A stretch of DNA of 50,815 nt from Bradyrhizobium sp. SRL28 (GCF_018596315.1 NZ_JAHEAG010000040.1:1-50815); one strand, 5' to 3'. Shown: positions 32,511 to 41,514, numbered from the stretch's first letter. Notes: generated from the sequence alone by a model not told the origin. Translations and numbers: made by a program.

Positions 32511-33164
32511 CTACGAATCCAGATCCGCGCGTACCTTTGCAAACACGTTGCGAAACATCTCCGGCGTCAGTACCCGCGTATTCGTATTGTAGCGCGAGCA
32601 GTGATAGCTGTCGTAAAGCCTGACGGCGCCCGCGCCATGCACGGCGCCGTGCGCAAAGGGGGCGGCGGCATTGCGCAGCCCGAGCGCCTTCAATGTCGAT
32701 TCATGGGCGATCCGCCCGAGCGCCACGATCGCGCGAAGCTTCGGCATGGTCGCGATCGTCTTCACCAGGAATTGCCGGCAGGTGTTGATCTCGGCAGGCA
32801 ACGGCTTGTTCTGCGGCGGCACGCAGCGCACCGCGTTGCTGATCCGGCAACCGACCAGCTTCAGCCCGTCGTCGGGACGTGCCTGGTAGACGCCTTTGGC
32901 GAATCCGTATTCGAGCAGGGTCGCATACAGCAGGTCGCCGGCGTAGTCGCCGGTGAACGGGCGTCCGGTGCGGTTGGCGCCCTGCATGCCGGGCGCCAGC
33001 CCGACAATCAAGAGCTGCGCGTTGGCATCACCGAATGAAGCGACCGGCGCATTGTGCCAATCCGGCTCTTTCGCGCGCGCCTGAACGCGAAATTCGGCGA
33101 GCCTCGGGCAGAGCGGGCAATTGCGGCCGGGTTCGAAAGAAGCAGGGGCGGGGAGACTAGCCAT
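32511..33164 (-). CDS. Family 5 uracil-DNA glycosylase (UdgB-like)
   Basis: A 217-residue Fe-S uracil-DNA glycosylase. Cluster cysteines include Cys16 and Cys19 in NCPLCPRLAEF and later cysteines near CRISNAVRC and INTCRQFL. Motif A is VGLAPGMQGANRTGRPFTGD, where the absence of the catalytic Asp/Asn of other families is typical of family 5, and motif B is YDSYHCSRYNTNTRVLT. It removes uracil and other deaminated bases from DNA. The start at 33164 is preferred, since a longer frame to 33272 would run through the terminator of the upstream gene. Confidence 0.9.
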   Translation of the reverse strand: MASLPAPASFEPGRNCPLCPRLAEFRVQARAKEPDWHNAPVASFGDANAQLLIVGLAPGMQGANRTGRPFTGDYAGDLLYATLLEYGFAKGVYQARPDDGLKLVGCRISNAVRCVPPQNKPLPAEINTCRQFLVKTIATMPKLRAIVALGRIAHESTLKALGLRNAAAPFAHGAVHGAGAVRLYDSYHCSRYNTNTRVLTPEMFRNVFAKVRADLDS

Positions 33165-33245
33165 GTTTCCAAAGCGTTTTCGAGCGAAAGCCGGCCGCGG
33201 ACCTGGATCCGGGATCGAGGCCGGGTCGCGTCGACTACGCGTGCC

Positions 33246-33286
33246 AAACAAAAAGCCCCGGTTCTGTTTCAATCAGAACCGAGGCT
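33246..33286 (-). terminator. Rho-independent terminator of the NYN-domain gene
   Basis: Read on the minus strand, AGCCTCGGTTCTG pairs with CAGAACCGGGGCT (one G-T/mismatch position) around a 7-base loop and is followed by TTTTTGTTTG. It lies 23 bases past the stop of the NYN gene and before the uracil-DNA glycosylase gene on the same strand. Confidence 0.9.
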
Positions 33287-33308
33287 CTAGCAGCGTACTC
33301 GCTCATTC

Positions 33309-33938
33309 TCAATCGTCGAATTCGTCGTCACCGCCCCGCGGGGCCACAGTGGTGGCGCGCTGCAGGAATTGAGGGGCGTGATGGCGTGGCTCGCGCGGGG
33401 CAGGCCGTTCGGAGGGATCGCGGCCGAGCTTGGATTGCAGCTCGACGAGGTCGGTGAAGACGTCGGCCTGGCGGCGGAGTTCGTCGGCGATCATCGGCGG
33501 TTGGCTCGAAATGGTCGAAACTACCGTGACGCGAACACCCCGACGTTGCACCGCCTCCACCAGCGAGCGGAAATCGCCGTCGCCCGAGAATAGCACGATC
33601 TGATCGACATGCTCGGCGAGTTCCATGGCATCGACGGCGAGTTCGATGTCCATGTTGCCCTTCACCTTGCGTCGGCCGGAAGCGTCGATGAATTCCTTCG
33701 TCGCCTTGGTAACTACGGTGTAGCCGTTGTAGTCGAGCCAGTCGATCAGCGGACGGATCGAGGAGTATTCCTGATCCTCGATGATCGCCGTGTAGTAGAA
33801 CGCACGCAACAGCGTCCCTCGGCTCTGAAATTCCTTGAGAAGGCGTTTGTAATCGATGTCGAAGCCGAGCGTCTTGGCCGTTGCGTAGAGGTTGGCGCCG
33901 TCGATGAATAGCGCAATCTTGTTGGAAGCGGGTGACAT
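33309..33938 (-). CDS. NYN-domain (LabA/DUF88-like) putative ribonuclease
   Basis: A 209-residue protein of the LabA/DUF88 branch of NYN (PIN-like) nucleases. Acidic metal-binding residues are visible in NKIALFIDGANLYATAK, KGNMDIELAVDAM and QIVLFSGDGDFRSLVEAV, the complete set expected for an active PIN-like site. The last 40 residues are a Pro/Arg-rich, acidic-ended tail (FLQRATTVAPRGGDDEFDD), probably disordered. The family is thought to process RNA; the target here is unknown. ATG at 33938 chosen; a TTG lies one codon upstream. Divergent from rpoZ. Confidence 0.88.
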   Translation of the reverse strand: MSPASNKIALFIDGANLYATAKTLGFDIDYKRLLKEFQSRGTLLRAFYYTAIIEDQEYSSIRPLIDWLDYNGYTVVTKATKEFIDASGRRKVKGNMDIELAVDAMELAEHVDQIVLFSGDGDFRSLVEAVQRRGVRVTVVSTISSQPPMIADELRRQADVFTDLVELQSKLGRDPSERPAPREPRHHAPQFLQRATTVAPRGGDDEFDD

Positions 33939-34292
33939 CAAATGGTTCTCACGTTGTTGTTAGCTTTTCTAGCGCAGCGGTCGGCGTCCGCGCGCACTTT
34001 CCAGTTCGGTTGCCTAAAGTTCGGTGAATCGTGCCCCACGACAGTCACCACTGCAATTATGGTGAGGCGAGGGCGAAAAACCTAGACTTTTGACAGTGCA
34101 ATGAAGAGATTTACTTGTCCTGTACGGCAACCTCGCCGCGTCTGGACGCTCCGGCCGTTCTGGCCCCGAAGCTGGGGTATCAGAGCCCATAAGGAAGGCA
34201 AATCACAAATTTAGTCTTGCGAAATAGCCTCTGCCGCTATAACTAGCCCCCAATACCGACATATTTGGCCCCAAATAACGGAGCGACAGTCT
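33939..34292. other. 354-base divergent region between the NYN gene and rpoZ
   Basis: No open frame with coding character is present. The rpoZ-proximal part holds a promoter-like pair at 34217-34243. A short CCCC/GGGG hairpin lies near 34160-34180. Otherwise I see nothing I can name. Confidence 0.5.
34217..34243 (+). promoter_or_regulatory. Candidate promoter of rpoZ
   Basis: TTGCGA (34217-34222) and TATAAC (34238-34243) are 15 bases apart, slightly short for sigma-70, about 50 bases upstream of the rpoZ start. Assigned by eye. Confidence 0.35.
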
Positions 34293-34685
34293 ATGGCGCG
34301 TGTCACCGTGGAAGATTGCATTGATAAGGTCGACAACCGGTTCGACCTGGTGTTGCTGGCGGCGCATCGCGCCCGTATGATCTCATCCGGCTCACAACTC
34401 ACGGTTGATCGCGATAATGACAAGAACCCGGTCGTTTCGCTCCGGGAAATCGCCGATTCCACTATTTCCCCGGAAGACCTGCGCGAGGAACTGGTTCATT
34501 CCCTGCAGAAATTCGTCGAGGTCGACGAGCCAGAGCCTGATACCGTGCCTTTGATCGGCTCGGCCGGTGCCAGCGTCGATGCCGACGACACCGAGGTCGC
34601 GGTCGAGCGCATGACCGAGGAAGAGCTCCTCAAGGGTCTGGAAGGCCTGGCGCCGCCCGAAGAGCAGCCCGAAGAAGACGAGTAA
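34293..34685 (+). CDS. rpoZ: RNA polymerase omega subunit
   Basis: A 130-residue omega subunit, which helps assemble the beta' subunit and mediates part of the ppGpp response. The N-terminus MARVTVEDCIDKVDNRFDLV and AAHRARMISSGSQLTVDRDN is canonical; the long acidic C-terminal tail (PPEEQPEEDE) is typical of alphaproteobacteria. It is followed by a strong terminator and then by rsh, the ppGpp synthetase/hydrolase gene, the common rpoZ-spoT/rsh arrangement. Confidence 0.98.
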   Translation: MARVTVEDCIDKVDNRFDLVLLAAHRARMISSGSQLTVDRDNDKNPVVSLREIADSTISPEDLREELVHSLQKFVEVDEPEPDTVPLIGSAGASVDADDTEVAVERMTEEELLKGLEGLAPPEEQPEEDE

Positions 34686-34725
34686 TCCGGAACATTCCGG
34701 GCCGTCCCCAACTCCCCGATCTTCC

Positions 34726-34757
34726 AAAGGCCCGGACATCCGTCCGGGCCTTTGCTT
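34726..34757 (+). terminator. Rho-independent terminator of rpoZ
   Basis: AAAGGCCCGGAC (34726-34737), loop ATCC and GTCCGGGCCTTT (34742-34753) form a perfect 12-bp stem, followed by GCTTTTG. It separates rpoZ from rsh, so rsh should have its own promoter in 34760-34970. Confidence 0.92.
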
Positions 34758-34978
34758 TTGTTGACATTTTTGCGGTTACAATGCGTCCTTGGCGGGCGCG
34801 GCCGAAATCGGCTGACTCGCCTGTCCGGCGGGTCACCGGGTTGGGCGTTGAATGGCCGCTGGCCCAAGCGAAATTGAACCGTTTCGCGGCCCGAACGGCG
34901 TGCATCGCCGTTCGAAAACGCATTAGATACGTAAACGGTGGGACCCGTCCGGGTCTGGTGGAAGAAGGCAGTGATGTG

Positions 34979-37267
34979 ATGGCGTATTGGCGCCGCAGCT
35001 CCCGGCAAATGCAGGCCGCGACCGGTCAGGTCGCGGTCGCGCCGACGTCGCCTGTGACGGAAAAGCCCAAATCGCGCTCACGCATGATGCGGCAATACGA
35101 TCTGGTCGAGCGCGTCAGGACGTACAATCCCGATACCAACGAAGACCTGCTGAATCGCGCCTATGTCTACGCCATGAAGGCGCACGGCACCCAAACGCGC
35201 GCGTCCGGCGATCCCTATTTCTCGCATCCGCTCGAAGTCGCGGCGATCCTGACCAACCTCAAGCTCGACGACGCCACCATCGTAGCTGCCCTGCTGCACG
35301 ACACCATCGAGGATACCGAGGCGACGCGCGCCGAGATCGACAATATATTCGGTCACGAGATCGGCGTGCTGGTGGAGGGGCTCACCAAGCTGAAACGGCT
35401 GGAGCTGGTCTCGCGCGAAGCCAAGCAGGCCGAGAACCTGCGCAAGCTGCTGCTTGCGATCGCCGATGACGTTCGCGTGCTGCTGATCAAGCTCGCCGAT
35501 CGCCTGCACAATATGCGCACGCTGGAATTCGTGCCGCACGCCTCGCGCCGCCGCATCGCCGAGGAGACGCTGGACATCTATGCGCCGCTCGCCGGCCGCA
35601 TGGGCATGCAGGAGATGCGGGAAGAGCTCGAGGATCTCTCGTTCCATACGCTCGATCCGGAAGCCTATGCCGTGGTGATGCAGCGGCTCGATGCGCTCGC
35701 CGACCGCAACCGCAACCTGATCGGCGAGATCGAAAGCCAGCTATCCAAGAAGATGCAGAAGCACGGCATCACCGCGCGCGTCTACGGCCGCCGCAAGCAG
35801 CCGTTTTCGATCTGGACCAAGATGGAGCGCAAATCGGTCGGCTTCGAGCAGCTTTCCGACATCTACGGATTCCGCGTCGTGATGCCGGATGTCGAATCCT
35901 GCTACGCCGCGCTCGGCGTCGTGCACACCACCTGGCCGGTGGTGCCGGGCCGCTTCAAGGACTACATCTCGACGCCGAAGCAGAACGACTACCGTTCGCT
36001 CCACACCACCGTGATCGGTCCCGGCAACCAGCGCGTCGAGCTGCAGATCCGCACCGAGGAAATGAACCAGATCGCCGAGTTCGGCATCGCCGCGCACGCG
36101 TTCTACAAGGAAGGCATGGGCTCGCCGACCGAGCGGCTCGAGCACGAATCCAACGCCTTTGCCTGGCTGCGCCACACCGTCGGCATCCTGTCCGAAAGCG
36201 CCAATCCGGAAGAGTTTCTGGAGCACACCAAGCTGGAGCTGTTCCACGACCAGGTGTTCTGCTTCACGCCGAAGGGCAAGCTGATCGCGCTGCCGCGTCA
36301 GGCCAACGTGATCGACTTCGCCTATGCCGTGCACACCGATGTCGGCAACTCAGCCGTCGGTTGCAAGATCAACGGCAAGTTCGCGCCCTTGTCGTCCGAG
36401 CTGCAGAACGGCGACGAGGTCGAGGTCCTGACCTCGGTCGCCCAGTCGGCGCCGCCTTCGGCCTGGGAATCGCTTGCGGTCACCGGCAAGGCCCGGGCCG
36501 CGATCCGCCGCGCGACGCGTACAGCAGTGCGCGATCAATATGCAGGTCTGGGCCGCCGCATCGTCGACCGCCTGTTTGCCCGCGCCAAGATCGAATACGC
36601 CGACGACAAGCTGAAGGGCGCTCTTCCCCGGCTGGCGCGTGCCTCGATCGACGACGTGATGGCTTCGGTCGGGCGTGGCGAACTCAAGGCCTCCGACGTC
36701 GCCCGCGCCATGTATCCGGACTACAAGGAAGAGCGGATGGTGCGCTACGGGGCCAAAAAGAGCCTCGCGGTCAAACTGAAGCTGAAAGCGCCGCCGCATC
36801 CGGCGCGCAGCGCCTCCGTCATCCCGGTACGCGGCATCAATTCCGACCTGCCGGTGAAGTTCGCGCCGAACGGCGGCGCCGTGCCGGGCGACCGCATCGT
36901 CGGCATCGTCACACCGGGCGAGGGGATCACGATCTATCCGATCCAGTCGCCGGCGCTGAAGGACTTTGAGGAAGAGCCGGAGCGCTGGCTCGACGTCCGC
37001 TGGGATATCGATGAGACCATGCCGCAGCGTTTCCCGGCACGGATCCTGGTCCATAACGTCAACGAGCCCGGCAGCCTCGCCCAGGTCGCCACCGTGATCG
37101 CCGAGCATGACGGCAATATCGACAATATCAGCATGTCGCGCCGCTCGCCTGACTTTACCGAGCTGACCATCGATCTCGAGGTCTATGACCTCAAGCATCT
37201 CAGTGCAATTATCGCTCAATTGCGCGCCAAGGCCGTCGTCGCCAAGGTTGAGCGCGTCAACGGATAG
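34979..37267 (+). CDS. rsh: Bifunctional (p)ppGpp synthetase/hydrolase
   Basis: A 762-residue RelA/SpoT homologue controlling the stringent response. The HD hydrolase domain (about 60-200) retains FSHPLEVAAIL and ALLHDTIEDT, so hydrolase activity is likely. The synthetase domain (about 255-370) has WTKMERKSVGFEQLSDIYGF and KDYISTPKQNDYRSLHTTV. A TGS domain follows (VFCFTPKGKLIALPRQANVI) and an ACT domain closes the protein (NEPGSLAQVATVIAEHDGNI). Start at 34979 gives a short extension before MMRQYDLVERV, where related proteins begin; a frame opening at 34781 reads sequence that looks untranslated. Stands between rpoZ and pdxJ. Confidence 0.95.
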   Translation: MAYWRRSSRQMQAATGQVAVAPTSPVTEKPKSRSRMMRQYDLVERVRTYNPDTNEDLLNRAYVYAMKAHGTQTRASGDPYFSHPLEVAAILTNLKLDDATIVAALLHDTIEDTEATRAEIDNIFGHEIGVLVEGLTKLKRLELVSREAKQAENLRKLLLAIADDVRVLLIKLADRLHNMRTLEFVPHASRRRIAEETLDIYAPLAGRMGMQEMREELEDLSFHTLDPEAYAVVMQRLDALADRNRNLIGEIESQLSKKMQKHGITARVYGRRKQPFSIWTKMERKSVGFEQLSDIYGFRVVMPDVESCYAALGVVHTTWPVVPGRFKDYISTPKQNDYRSLHTTVIGPGNQRVELQIRTEEMNQIAEFGIAAHAFYKEGMGSPTERLEHESNAFAWLRHTVGILSESANPEEFLEHTKLELFHDQVFCFTPKGKLIALPRQANVIDFAYAVHTDVGNSAVGCKINGKFAPLSSELQNGDEVEVLTSVAQSAPPSAWESLAVTGKARAAIRRATRTAVRDQYAGLGRRIVDRLFARAKIEYADDKLKGALPRLARASIDDVMASVGRGELKASDVARAMYPDYKEERMVRYGAKKSLAVKLKLKAPPHPARSASVIPVRGINSDLPVKFAPNGGAVPGDRIVGIVTPGEGITIYPIQSPALKDFEEEPERWLDVRWDIDETMPQRFPARILVHNVNEPGSLAQVATVIAEHDGNIDNISMSRRSPDFTELTIDLEVYDLKHLSAIIAQLRAKAVVAKVERVNG

Positions 37268-37392
37268 GCGGTATCTTCATCTCGGGCTTGACCCGGCAAT
37301 CCATCCTTCTCAATTAGATGGACGCGCCGGTCACGCCCGCGTGTGGCACTTTGTGCTAACGATGTCGCGTCAGATTGCCTGAGAGATCCGCA

Positions 37393-38151
37393 ATGCCCGT
37401 TCCCCCGCTGCGCCTCGGTGTAAATGTCGATCACGTCGCGACCTTGCGCAATGCGCGGGGCGGCGAGCGGCCGGATCCGGTGCGCGCCGCACTGGCCGCG
37501 ATCGAGGCCGGCGCCGACGGCATCACCGCGCATCTGCGGGAGGACCGCCGCCACATCCGCGACAGCGACATGGCCCGGCTCAAGGCCGAGATATCGAAGC
37601 CGCTGAATTTCGAGATGGCGGCAACCGAGGACATGCTGCGGATCTCGCTCGCCACCAAGCCGCATGCGGTATGCCTGGTGCCGGAACGGCGCGAGGAACT
37701 CACCACCGAAGGCGGGCTGGACGTGGTCGGCCAGCACAATGCGCTGGCTCCCTTCATCGCGCGGCTGAACGATGCCGGCGTCCGGGTGTCGCTGTTCATC
37801 TCGGCCGACCCGCAACAGATCGAGATGGCGGCAAGGTTGCGCGCGCCGGTCATCGAGATCCACACCGGCGGCTGGTGCGACGCCGTGGTCGACGGCCACA
37901 CCGCAAAGGCCGAGGCGGAATGGCAGCGAATCGTGTCGGGCGCGGCCTTGGGACGGGCCGCGGGACTGGAGGTTCACGCCGGCCACGGCCTCGACTACCA
38001 GACCGCGGAGACGATTTCCGCGTTGCCCGAGATCGCCGAACTCAACATCGGCTACTTCATGATGGGGGAGGCGCTGTTCATAGGCCTTGGCGAGACCGTG
38101 CGGCAGATGCGCTCCGCGATGGACCGCGGCCGCCAGAAGATCGCGGGCTAG
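37393..38151 (+). CDS. pdxJ: Pyridoxine 5'-phosphate synthase
   Basis: A 252-residue TIM-barrel PdxJ that condenses 1-deoxyxylulose 5-phosphate with 3-amino-2-oxopropyl phosphate in vitamin B6 synthesis. The segments RLGVNVDHVATLRNARGG, ITAHLREDRRHIRD, PLNFEMAATEDML, VCLVPERREELTTEGGLDV and EVHAGHGLDYQTAE contain the conserved His, Glu and phosphate-binding residues. Start at 37393 is preferred over a TTG six codons upstream. The acpS gene begins two bases after its stop, the usual pdxJ-acpS pair. Confidence 0.98.
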   Translation: MPVPPLRLGVNVDHVATLRNARGGERPDPVRAALAAIEAGADGITAHLREDRRHIRDSDMARLKAEISKPLNFEMAATEDMLRISLATKPHAVCLVPERREELTTEGGLDVVGQHNALAPFIARLNDAGVRVSLFISADPQQIEMAARLRAPVIEIHTGGWCDAVVDGHTAKAEAEWQRIVSGAALGRAAGLEVHAGHGLDYQTAETISALPEIAELNIGYFMMGEALFIGLGETVRQMRSAMDRGRQKIAG

Positions 38152-38153
38152 CC

Positions 38154-38573
38154 ATGATCATCGGCATCGGCTCCGACCTGATCGACATCACAAGGGTTGC
38201 CAAGGTGATCGAGCGCCACGGCGACCGCTTCCTCGACCGCATCTTCACCGACGCCGAGCGCGCCAAGGCGGCGCGCCGCGCCAACAACGAAAAGATGGTG
38301 GTCGCGACCTACGCCAAGCGATTCGCCGCCAAGGAGGCCTGTTCCAAGGCGCTCGGCACCGGGATCCGGCGCGGCGTCTGGTGGCGGGACATGGGGGTGG
38401 TGAACCTGCCGGGCGGCCGTCCGACCATGAAACTCACCGGCGGCGCGCTGGCCCGGCTGGAGGCGCTGACGCCGGAGGGGCTCGAGGCGCGGATCGATCT
38501 GTCGATCACCGATGACTGGCCGCTGGCGCAGGCCTTCGTCATAATTTCGGCGGTCGTTCCCGGCAAATCTTGA
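38154..38573 (+). CDS. acpS: Holo-acyl-carrier-protein synthase
   Basis: A 139-residue phosphopantetheinyl transferase of the AcpS type, which converts apo- to holo-ACP for fatty acid synthesis. The Mg2+-binding Asp is in MIIGIGSDLIDITRV and the Glu in AKRFAAKEACSKALGTG. The start is fixed by the position two bases after pdxJ and by the conserved N-terminus. A 16-bp dyad lies 46 bases downstream. Confidence 0.97.
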   Translation: MIIGIGSDLIDITRVAKVIERHGDRFLDRIFTDAERAKAARRANNEKMVVATYAKRFAAKEACSKALGTGIRRGVWWRDMGVVNLPGGRPTMKLTGGALARLEALTPEGLEARIDLSITDDWPLAQAFVIISAVVPGKS

Positions 38574-38618
38574 ACCGCGCAGGCGTTTGCGTCGGGGAAG
38601 CGGGACAAAACTAAAAAA

Positions 38619-38634
38619 CATTGATTTATCAATG
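38619..38634. promoter_or_regulatory. 16-bp palindrome upstream of lepB
   Basis: CATTGAT (38619-38625) and ATCAATG (38628-38634) are exact complements around TT. It resembles an FNR/FixK box in half-site sequence but its 2-base spacer is too short for that. It lies in the 281-base gap between acpS and lepB, A+T-rich and promoter-like. Confidence 0.4.
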
Positions 38635-38854
38635 GATTATGAAGTTTTCACGAGGCGCTTGATTGCGCGCCCACCAACAACCGTCTAAAACGCCGAGCTA
38701 CATGTTCGAGCCAGGGCCGATTCAGGTTAGCGCCGGAATTGGCCTTCAATATCAGTATCGAGACCATTTTCCTGACGCGAACGTACCAGGCGATTCGCGT
38801 GCGGAAAACGTTCTGCCACCGCGCGGGCAAAGGCCTGCGGGAATTGGGAAAGCG

Positions 38855-39613
38855 ATGAGCGTGACCTCCAGCACAAAATCTGAAAGCGGCTTGGGTGAAA
38901 CCATCCGCGTCGTCATCCACGCTCTCCTGATCGCGCTCGTGATCCGCACTTTCCTGTTCCAGCCGTTCAACATCCCCTCGGGATCGATGAAGGCGACGCT
39001 TCTGGTGGGCGATTACCTGTTCGTCTCGAAATATTCCTACGGCTATAGCCACTATTCCATTCCATTGTCGCCGCCGCTGTTCTCGGGCCGCATCTTCGGT
39101 TCGGAGCCGAGCCGGGGCGACATCGTGGTGTTCCGCCTGCCGAAGGACGACTCCACCGATTACATCAAGCGCGTGATCGGCCTGCCGGGCGACCGCATCC
39201 AGATGCGGGAAGGCCTGCTTTACATCAACGACAAGCCGATCAAGCGCGAGCGGCTTTCCGACTTCATCGGCGAGGACCCTTGCGGCTCGGACGCTACCGC
39301 GCGCGTGAAACGCTGGAAGGAAACGCTGCCGAACGGCGTCAGCTATGAATCGCTCGATTGCGTCGACAACGGCTTCTACGACAACACCAACATCTACATC
39401 GTTCCCGCCGGCCACTTCTTCATGATGGGTGACAACCGCGACAACTCGACGGACAGCCGTGTGCTGTCGGCGGTGGGCTACGTGCCGTTCGAGAACATCG
39501 TCGGCCGGGCGCAGATGATCTTCTTCTCCATTGCCGAGGGCGAACATGCCTGGATGTTCTGGCGCTGGCCGACCGCCGTGCGCTGGAATCGCCTATTCTC
39601 AATCGTGCGATGA
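38855..39613 (+). CDS. lepB: Signal peptidase I
   Basis: A 252-residue S26 signal peptidase. After one membrane span (IRVVIHALLIALVIRTFLF) comes the catalytic Ser44 in NIPSGSMKATLLVGDY; the general base Lys105 is in TDYIKRVIGLPGDRI, and box E is HFFMMGDNRDNSTDSR. It cleaves signal peptides of Sec and Tat substrates on the periplasmic face. The start at 38855 gives a normal length. Its stop overlaps the rnc start by four bases, starting the conserved lepB-rnc-era operon. Confidence 0.97.
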   Translation: MSVTSSTKSESGLGETIRVVIHALLIALVIRTFLFQPFNIPSGSMKATLLVGDYLFVSKYSYGYSHYSIPLSPPLFSGRIFGSEPSRGDIVVFRLPKDDSTDYIKRVIGLPGDRIQMREGLLYINDKPIKRERLSDFIGEDPCGSDATARVKRWKETLPNGVSYESLDCVDNGFYDNTNIYIVPAGHFFMMGDNRDNSTDSRVLSAVGYVPFENIVGRAQMIFFSIAEGEHAWMFWRWPTAVRWNRLFSIVR

Positions 39614-40428
39614 ACGACGAAACAGCGACCATTCCTGACACATCGACCTCGGGCGAGCCGGGCCAGCAGGCCGAAGCCGCCGGCGTCGCTGCGCCGAAAA
39701 AGAAGCGCGGCAAGGCCGGGGCCAAGGCGGCCGCTGCCGCGATCGAGGGGCGTATCGGCTACAAGTTTTCCGACCCCGCGCTGCTGACGACCGCCTTCAC
39801 CCATGTCTCGGCCTTGAAGCCCGCCACGCGTCATCGCGCGGACAGCTATCAGCGGCTGGAATTCCTCGGCGATCACGTGCTCGGGCTGATCATCTCCGAC
39901 ATGCTGTATCGCGCCTATCCGCGGGCCGACGAGGGCGAATTGTCGAAACGGCTCGCCGATCTCGTGCGCAAGGAAAGTTGCGCCGACGTCGCCAAGTCAC
40001 TTGGTCTGCTCGACGATATCAAGCTCGGCGCGGTCGGCGCGGGGGCGGGGGCGCGCCTGCGCAAATCCGTCCTCGGCGACATCTGCGAGGCCGTGATCGG
40101 GGCGATCTATCTCGACGGCGGCTATGCGGCGGCGTCGCAATTCGTCGAGCGCAACTGGCTGGAACGGATGCGCAAGCCGCGCCGGCCGCTACGCGATCCC
40201 AAGACGGTGTTGCAGGAATGGGCCCAGAGCAAGGGATTGCCGACGCCGGTCTATCGCGAGATCGAGCGCACCGGGCCGCATCACGACCCGCAGTTCCGTG
40301 TCGCCGTCGACTTGCCGGGATTGACGCCCGCCGAAGGTGTCGGCGGCTCCAAGCGCGCCGCCGAGAAGGTCGCGGCCTCCGTGATGATCGAACGCGAAGG
40401 CGTGGGCGGTGGTAGCAATGACAGTTGA
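39610..40428 (+). CDS. rnc: Ribonuclease III
   Basis: A 272-residue double-strand-specific RNase that processes rRNA and other structured transcripts. The RNase III signature is YQRLEFLGDHVLGLIISD, with downstream acidic residues in GDICEAVIGAIYLDGGY; a double-stranded RNA binding domain occupies the C-terminal 75 residues (DPKTVLQEWAQSKGLPTPVY). An Ala/Lys-rich N-terminal extension of about 40 residues (APKKKRGKAGAKAAAAAIEG) is longer than in enterobacteria. It overlaps lepB by four bases and era by 11. Confidence 0.97.
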   Translation: MNDETATIPDTSTSGEPGQQAEAAGVAAPKKKRGKAGAKAAAAAIEGRIGYKFSDPALLTTAFTHVSALKPATRHRADSYQRLEFLGDHVLGLIISDMLYRAYPRADEGELSKRLADLVRKESCADVAKSLGLLDDIKLGAVGAGAGARLRKSVLGDICEAVIGAIYLDGGYAAASQFVERNWLERMRKPRRPLRDPKTVLQEWAQSKGLPTPVYREIERTGPHHDPQFRVAVDLPGLTPAEGVGGSKRAAEKVAASVMIEREGVGGGSNDS

Positions 40429-41347
40429 ATCCTCAGCCGAAGCCACGTCCGCCGAGACCCGTTGCGGCTTTGTCGCGCTGATCGGCGCGCCCAATGTCGG
40501 CAAGTCCACGCTGGTCAATGCACTCGTCGGCTCCAAGGTCACCATCGTCTCGCGCAAGGTGCAGACGACGCGGGCGCTGATCCGCGGCATCGTGATCGAG
40601 GACAATGCCCAGATCATCCTGGTCGACACGCCCGGCATCTTCTCGCCCAAACGAAGGCTCGACCGCGCCATGGTGTCCACCGCCTGGAGCGGGGCCCATG
40701 ATGCCGACCTCGTCTGCGTGCTGCTCGACGCCAAGGCCGGAATCGACGAGGAGGCCGACGCGATCCTGAAGAAGCTCGCGACGGTTCAGCATCCGAAAAT
40801 CCTGGTCTTGAACAAGATCGACCTGATCCCGCGCGAGAAGCTGCTAGCGCTGGCGCAGGCCGCCAATGAGCGCATGAAATTCGAACACACCTTCATGATC
40901 TCGGCGCTGTCGGGCGACGGCGTCGCCGATCTGCGCCAGACGTTGGCGAAGAGCGTGCCGCCGGGGCCGTTTCATTACCCCGAGGACCAGATGTCGGATG
41001 CGCCGCTGCGGCATCTGGCAGCCGAAATCACCCGCGAAAAGATCTACCGCCAGCTCCACCAGGAACTGCCGTATCAATCCACCGTCGAGACCGACACCTG
41101 GACCGAGCGCAAGGACAAGTCGGTGCGCATCGAGCAGACGATCTTTGTCGAGCGCGAGAGCCAGCGCAAGATCGTGCTCGGCAAGGGCGGCGCCACCATC
41201 AAGTCGATCGGCGCGGATTCGCGCAAGGAGATCGCCGACATCCTGGGCGTGCCCGTGCACCTGTTCCTGTTCGTCAAGGTGCGCGAGAACTGGGGCGACG
41301 ATCCCGACCGCTACAGGGAAATGGGACTGGAATTCCCGAAGGAATGA
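40418..41347 (+). CDS. era: GTPase Era
   Basis: A 309-residue GTPase required for 30S ribosomal subunit maturation. G-motifs are complete: GAPNVGKST (G1), DTPGIF (G3) and LNKIDLI (G4); the C-terminal KH domain has the RNA-binding KIVLGKGGATIKSIGADSRK. The ATG at 40418 overlaps the end of rnc by 11 bases; a GTG three codons upstream is an alternative. A family A repeat follows 20 bases after the stop. Confidence 0.98.
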   Translation: MTVESSAEATSAETRCGFVALIGAPNVGKSTLVNALVGSKVTIVSRKVQTTRALIRGIVIEDNAQIILVDTPGIFSPKRRLDRAMVSTAWSGAHDADLVCVLLDAKAGIDEEADAILKKLATVQHPKILVLNKIDLIPREKLLALAQAANERMKFEHTFMISALSGDGVADLRQTLAKSVPPGPFHYPEDQMSDAPLRHLAAEITREKIYRQLHQELPYQSTVETDTWTERKDKSVRIEQTIFVERESQRKIVLGKGGATIKSIGADSRKEIADILGVPVHLFLFVKVRENWGDDPDRYREMGLEFPKE

Positions 41348-41367
41348 TCGAGGCAATGTATTGCGAT

Positions 41368-41514
41368 CGTCATTGCGAGCGAAGCGAAGCAATCTATCTG
41401 CGCCGCGCAAAGAAAGAATGGATTGCTTCCGCATTCGCTCTTCGAGCTACGGCGGACAAGTCGTCGCCTTGCTCCCTGGCGCCAACGCTTCGCGTTTGTC
41501 GCAGGCAATGACGG
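41368..41514. repeat. REP-like interspersed repeat, family A, copy 2
   Basis: Starts CGTCATTGCGAGCGAAGC and ends GGCAATGACGG, with internal AAGCAATCTA and TGGATTGCTTCC in opposite orientation, as in copy 1 at 31701-31820. It occupies the gap between era and a small membrane protein gene and ends 13 bases before that gene's start codon. Confidence 0.8.

Noticed and set aside
31682..34292. tmRNA gene near smpB or in the rpoZ upstream gap
   Set aside because: No tRNA-like acceptor, T-arm or tag-peptide frame could be found.
34781..34978. 66-residue N-terminal extension of Rsh
   Set aside because: The segment is Arg/Pro-rich, starts just after the rpoZ terminator where the promoter should be, and is not expected in the family.
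37345..37365. Sigma-54 promoter before pdxJ (TGGCAC followed by GCTAA)
   Set aside because: The -12 element lacks the TTGC match at the required distance.
38619..38634. FNR/FixK box
   Set aside because: Half-sites resemble TTGAT and ATCAA, but the spacer is 2 bases instead of 4.
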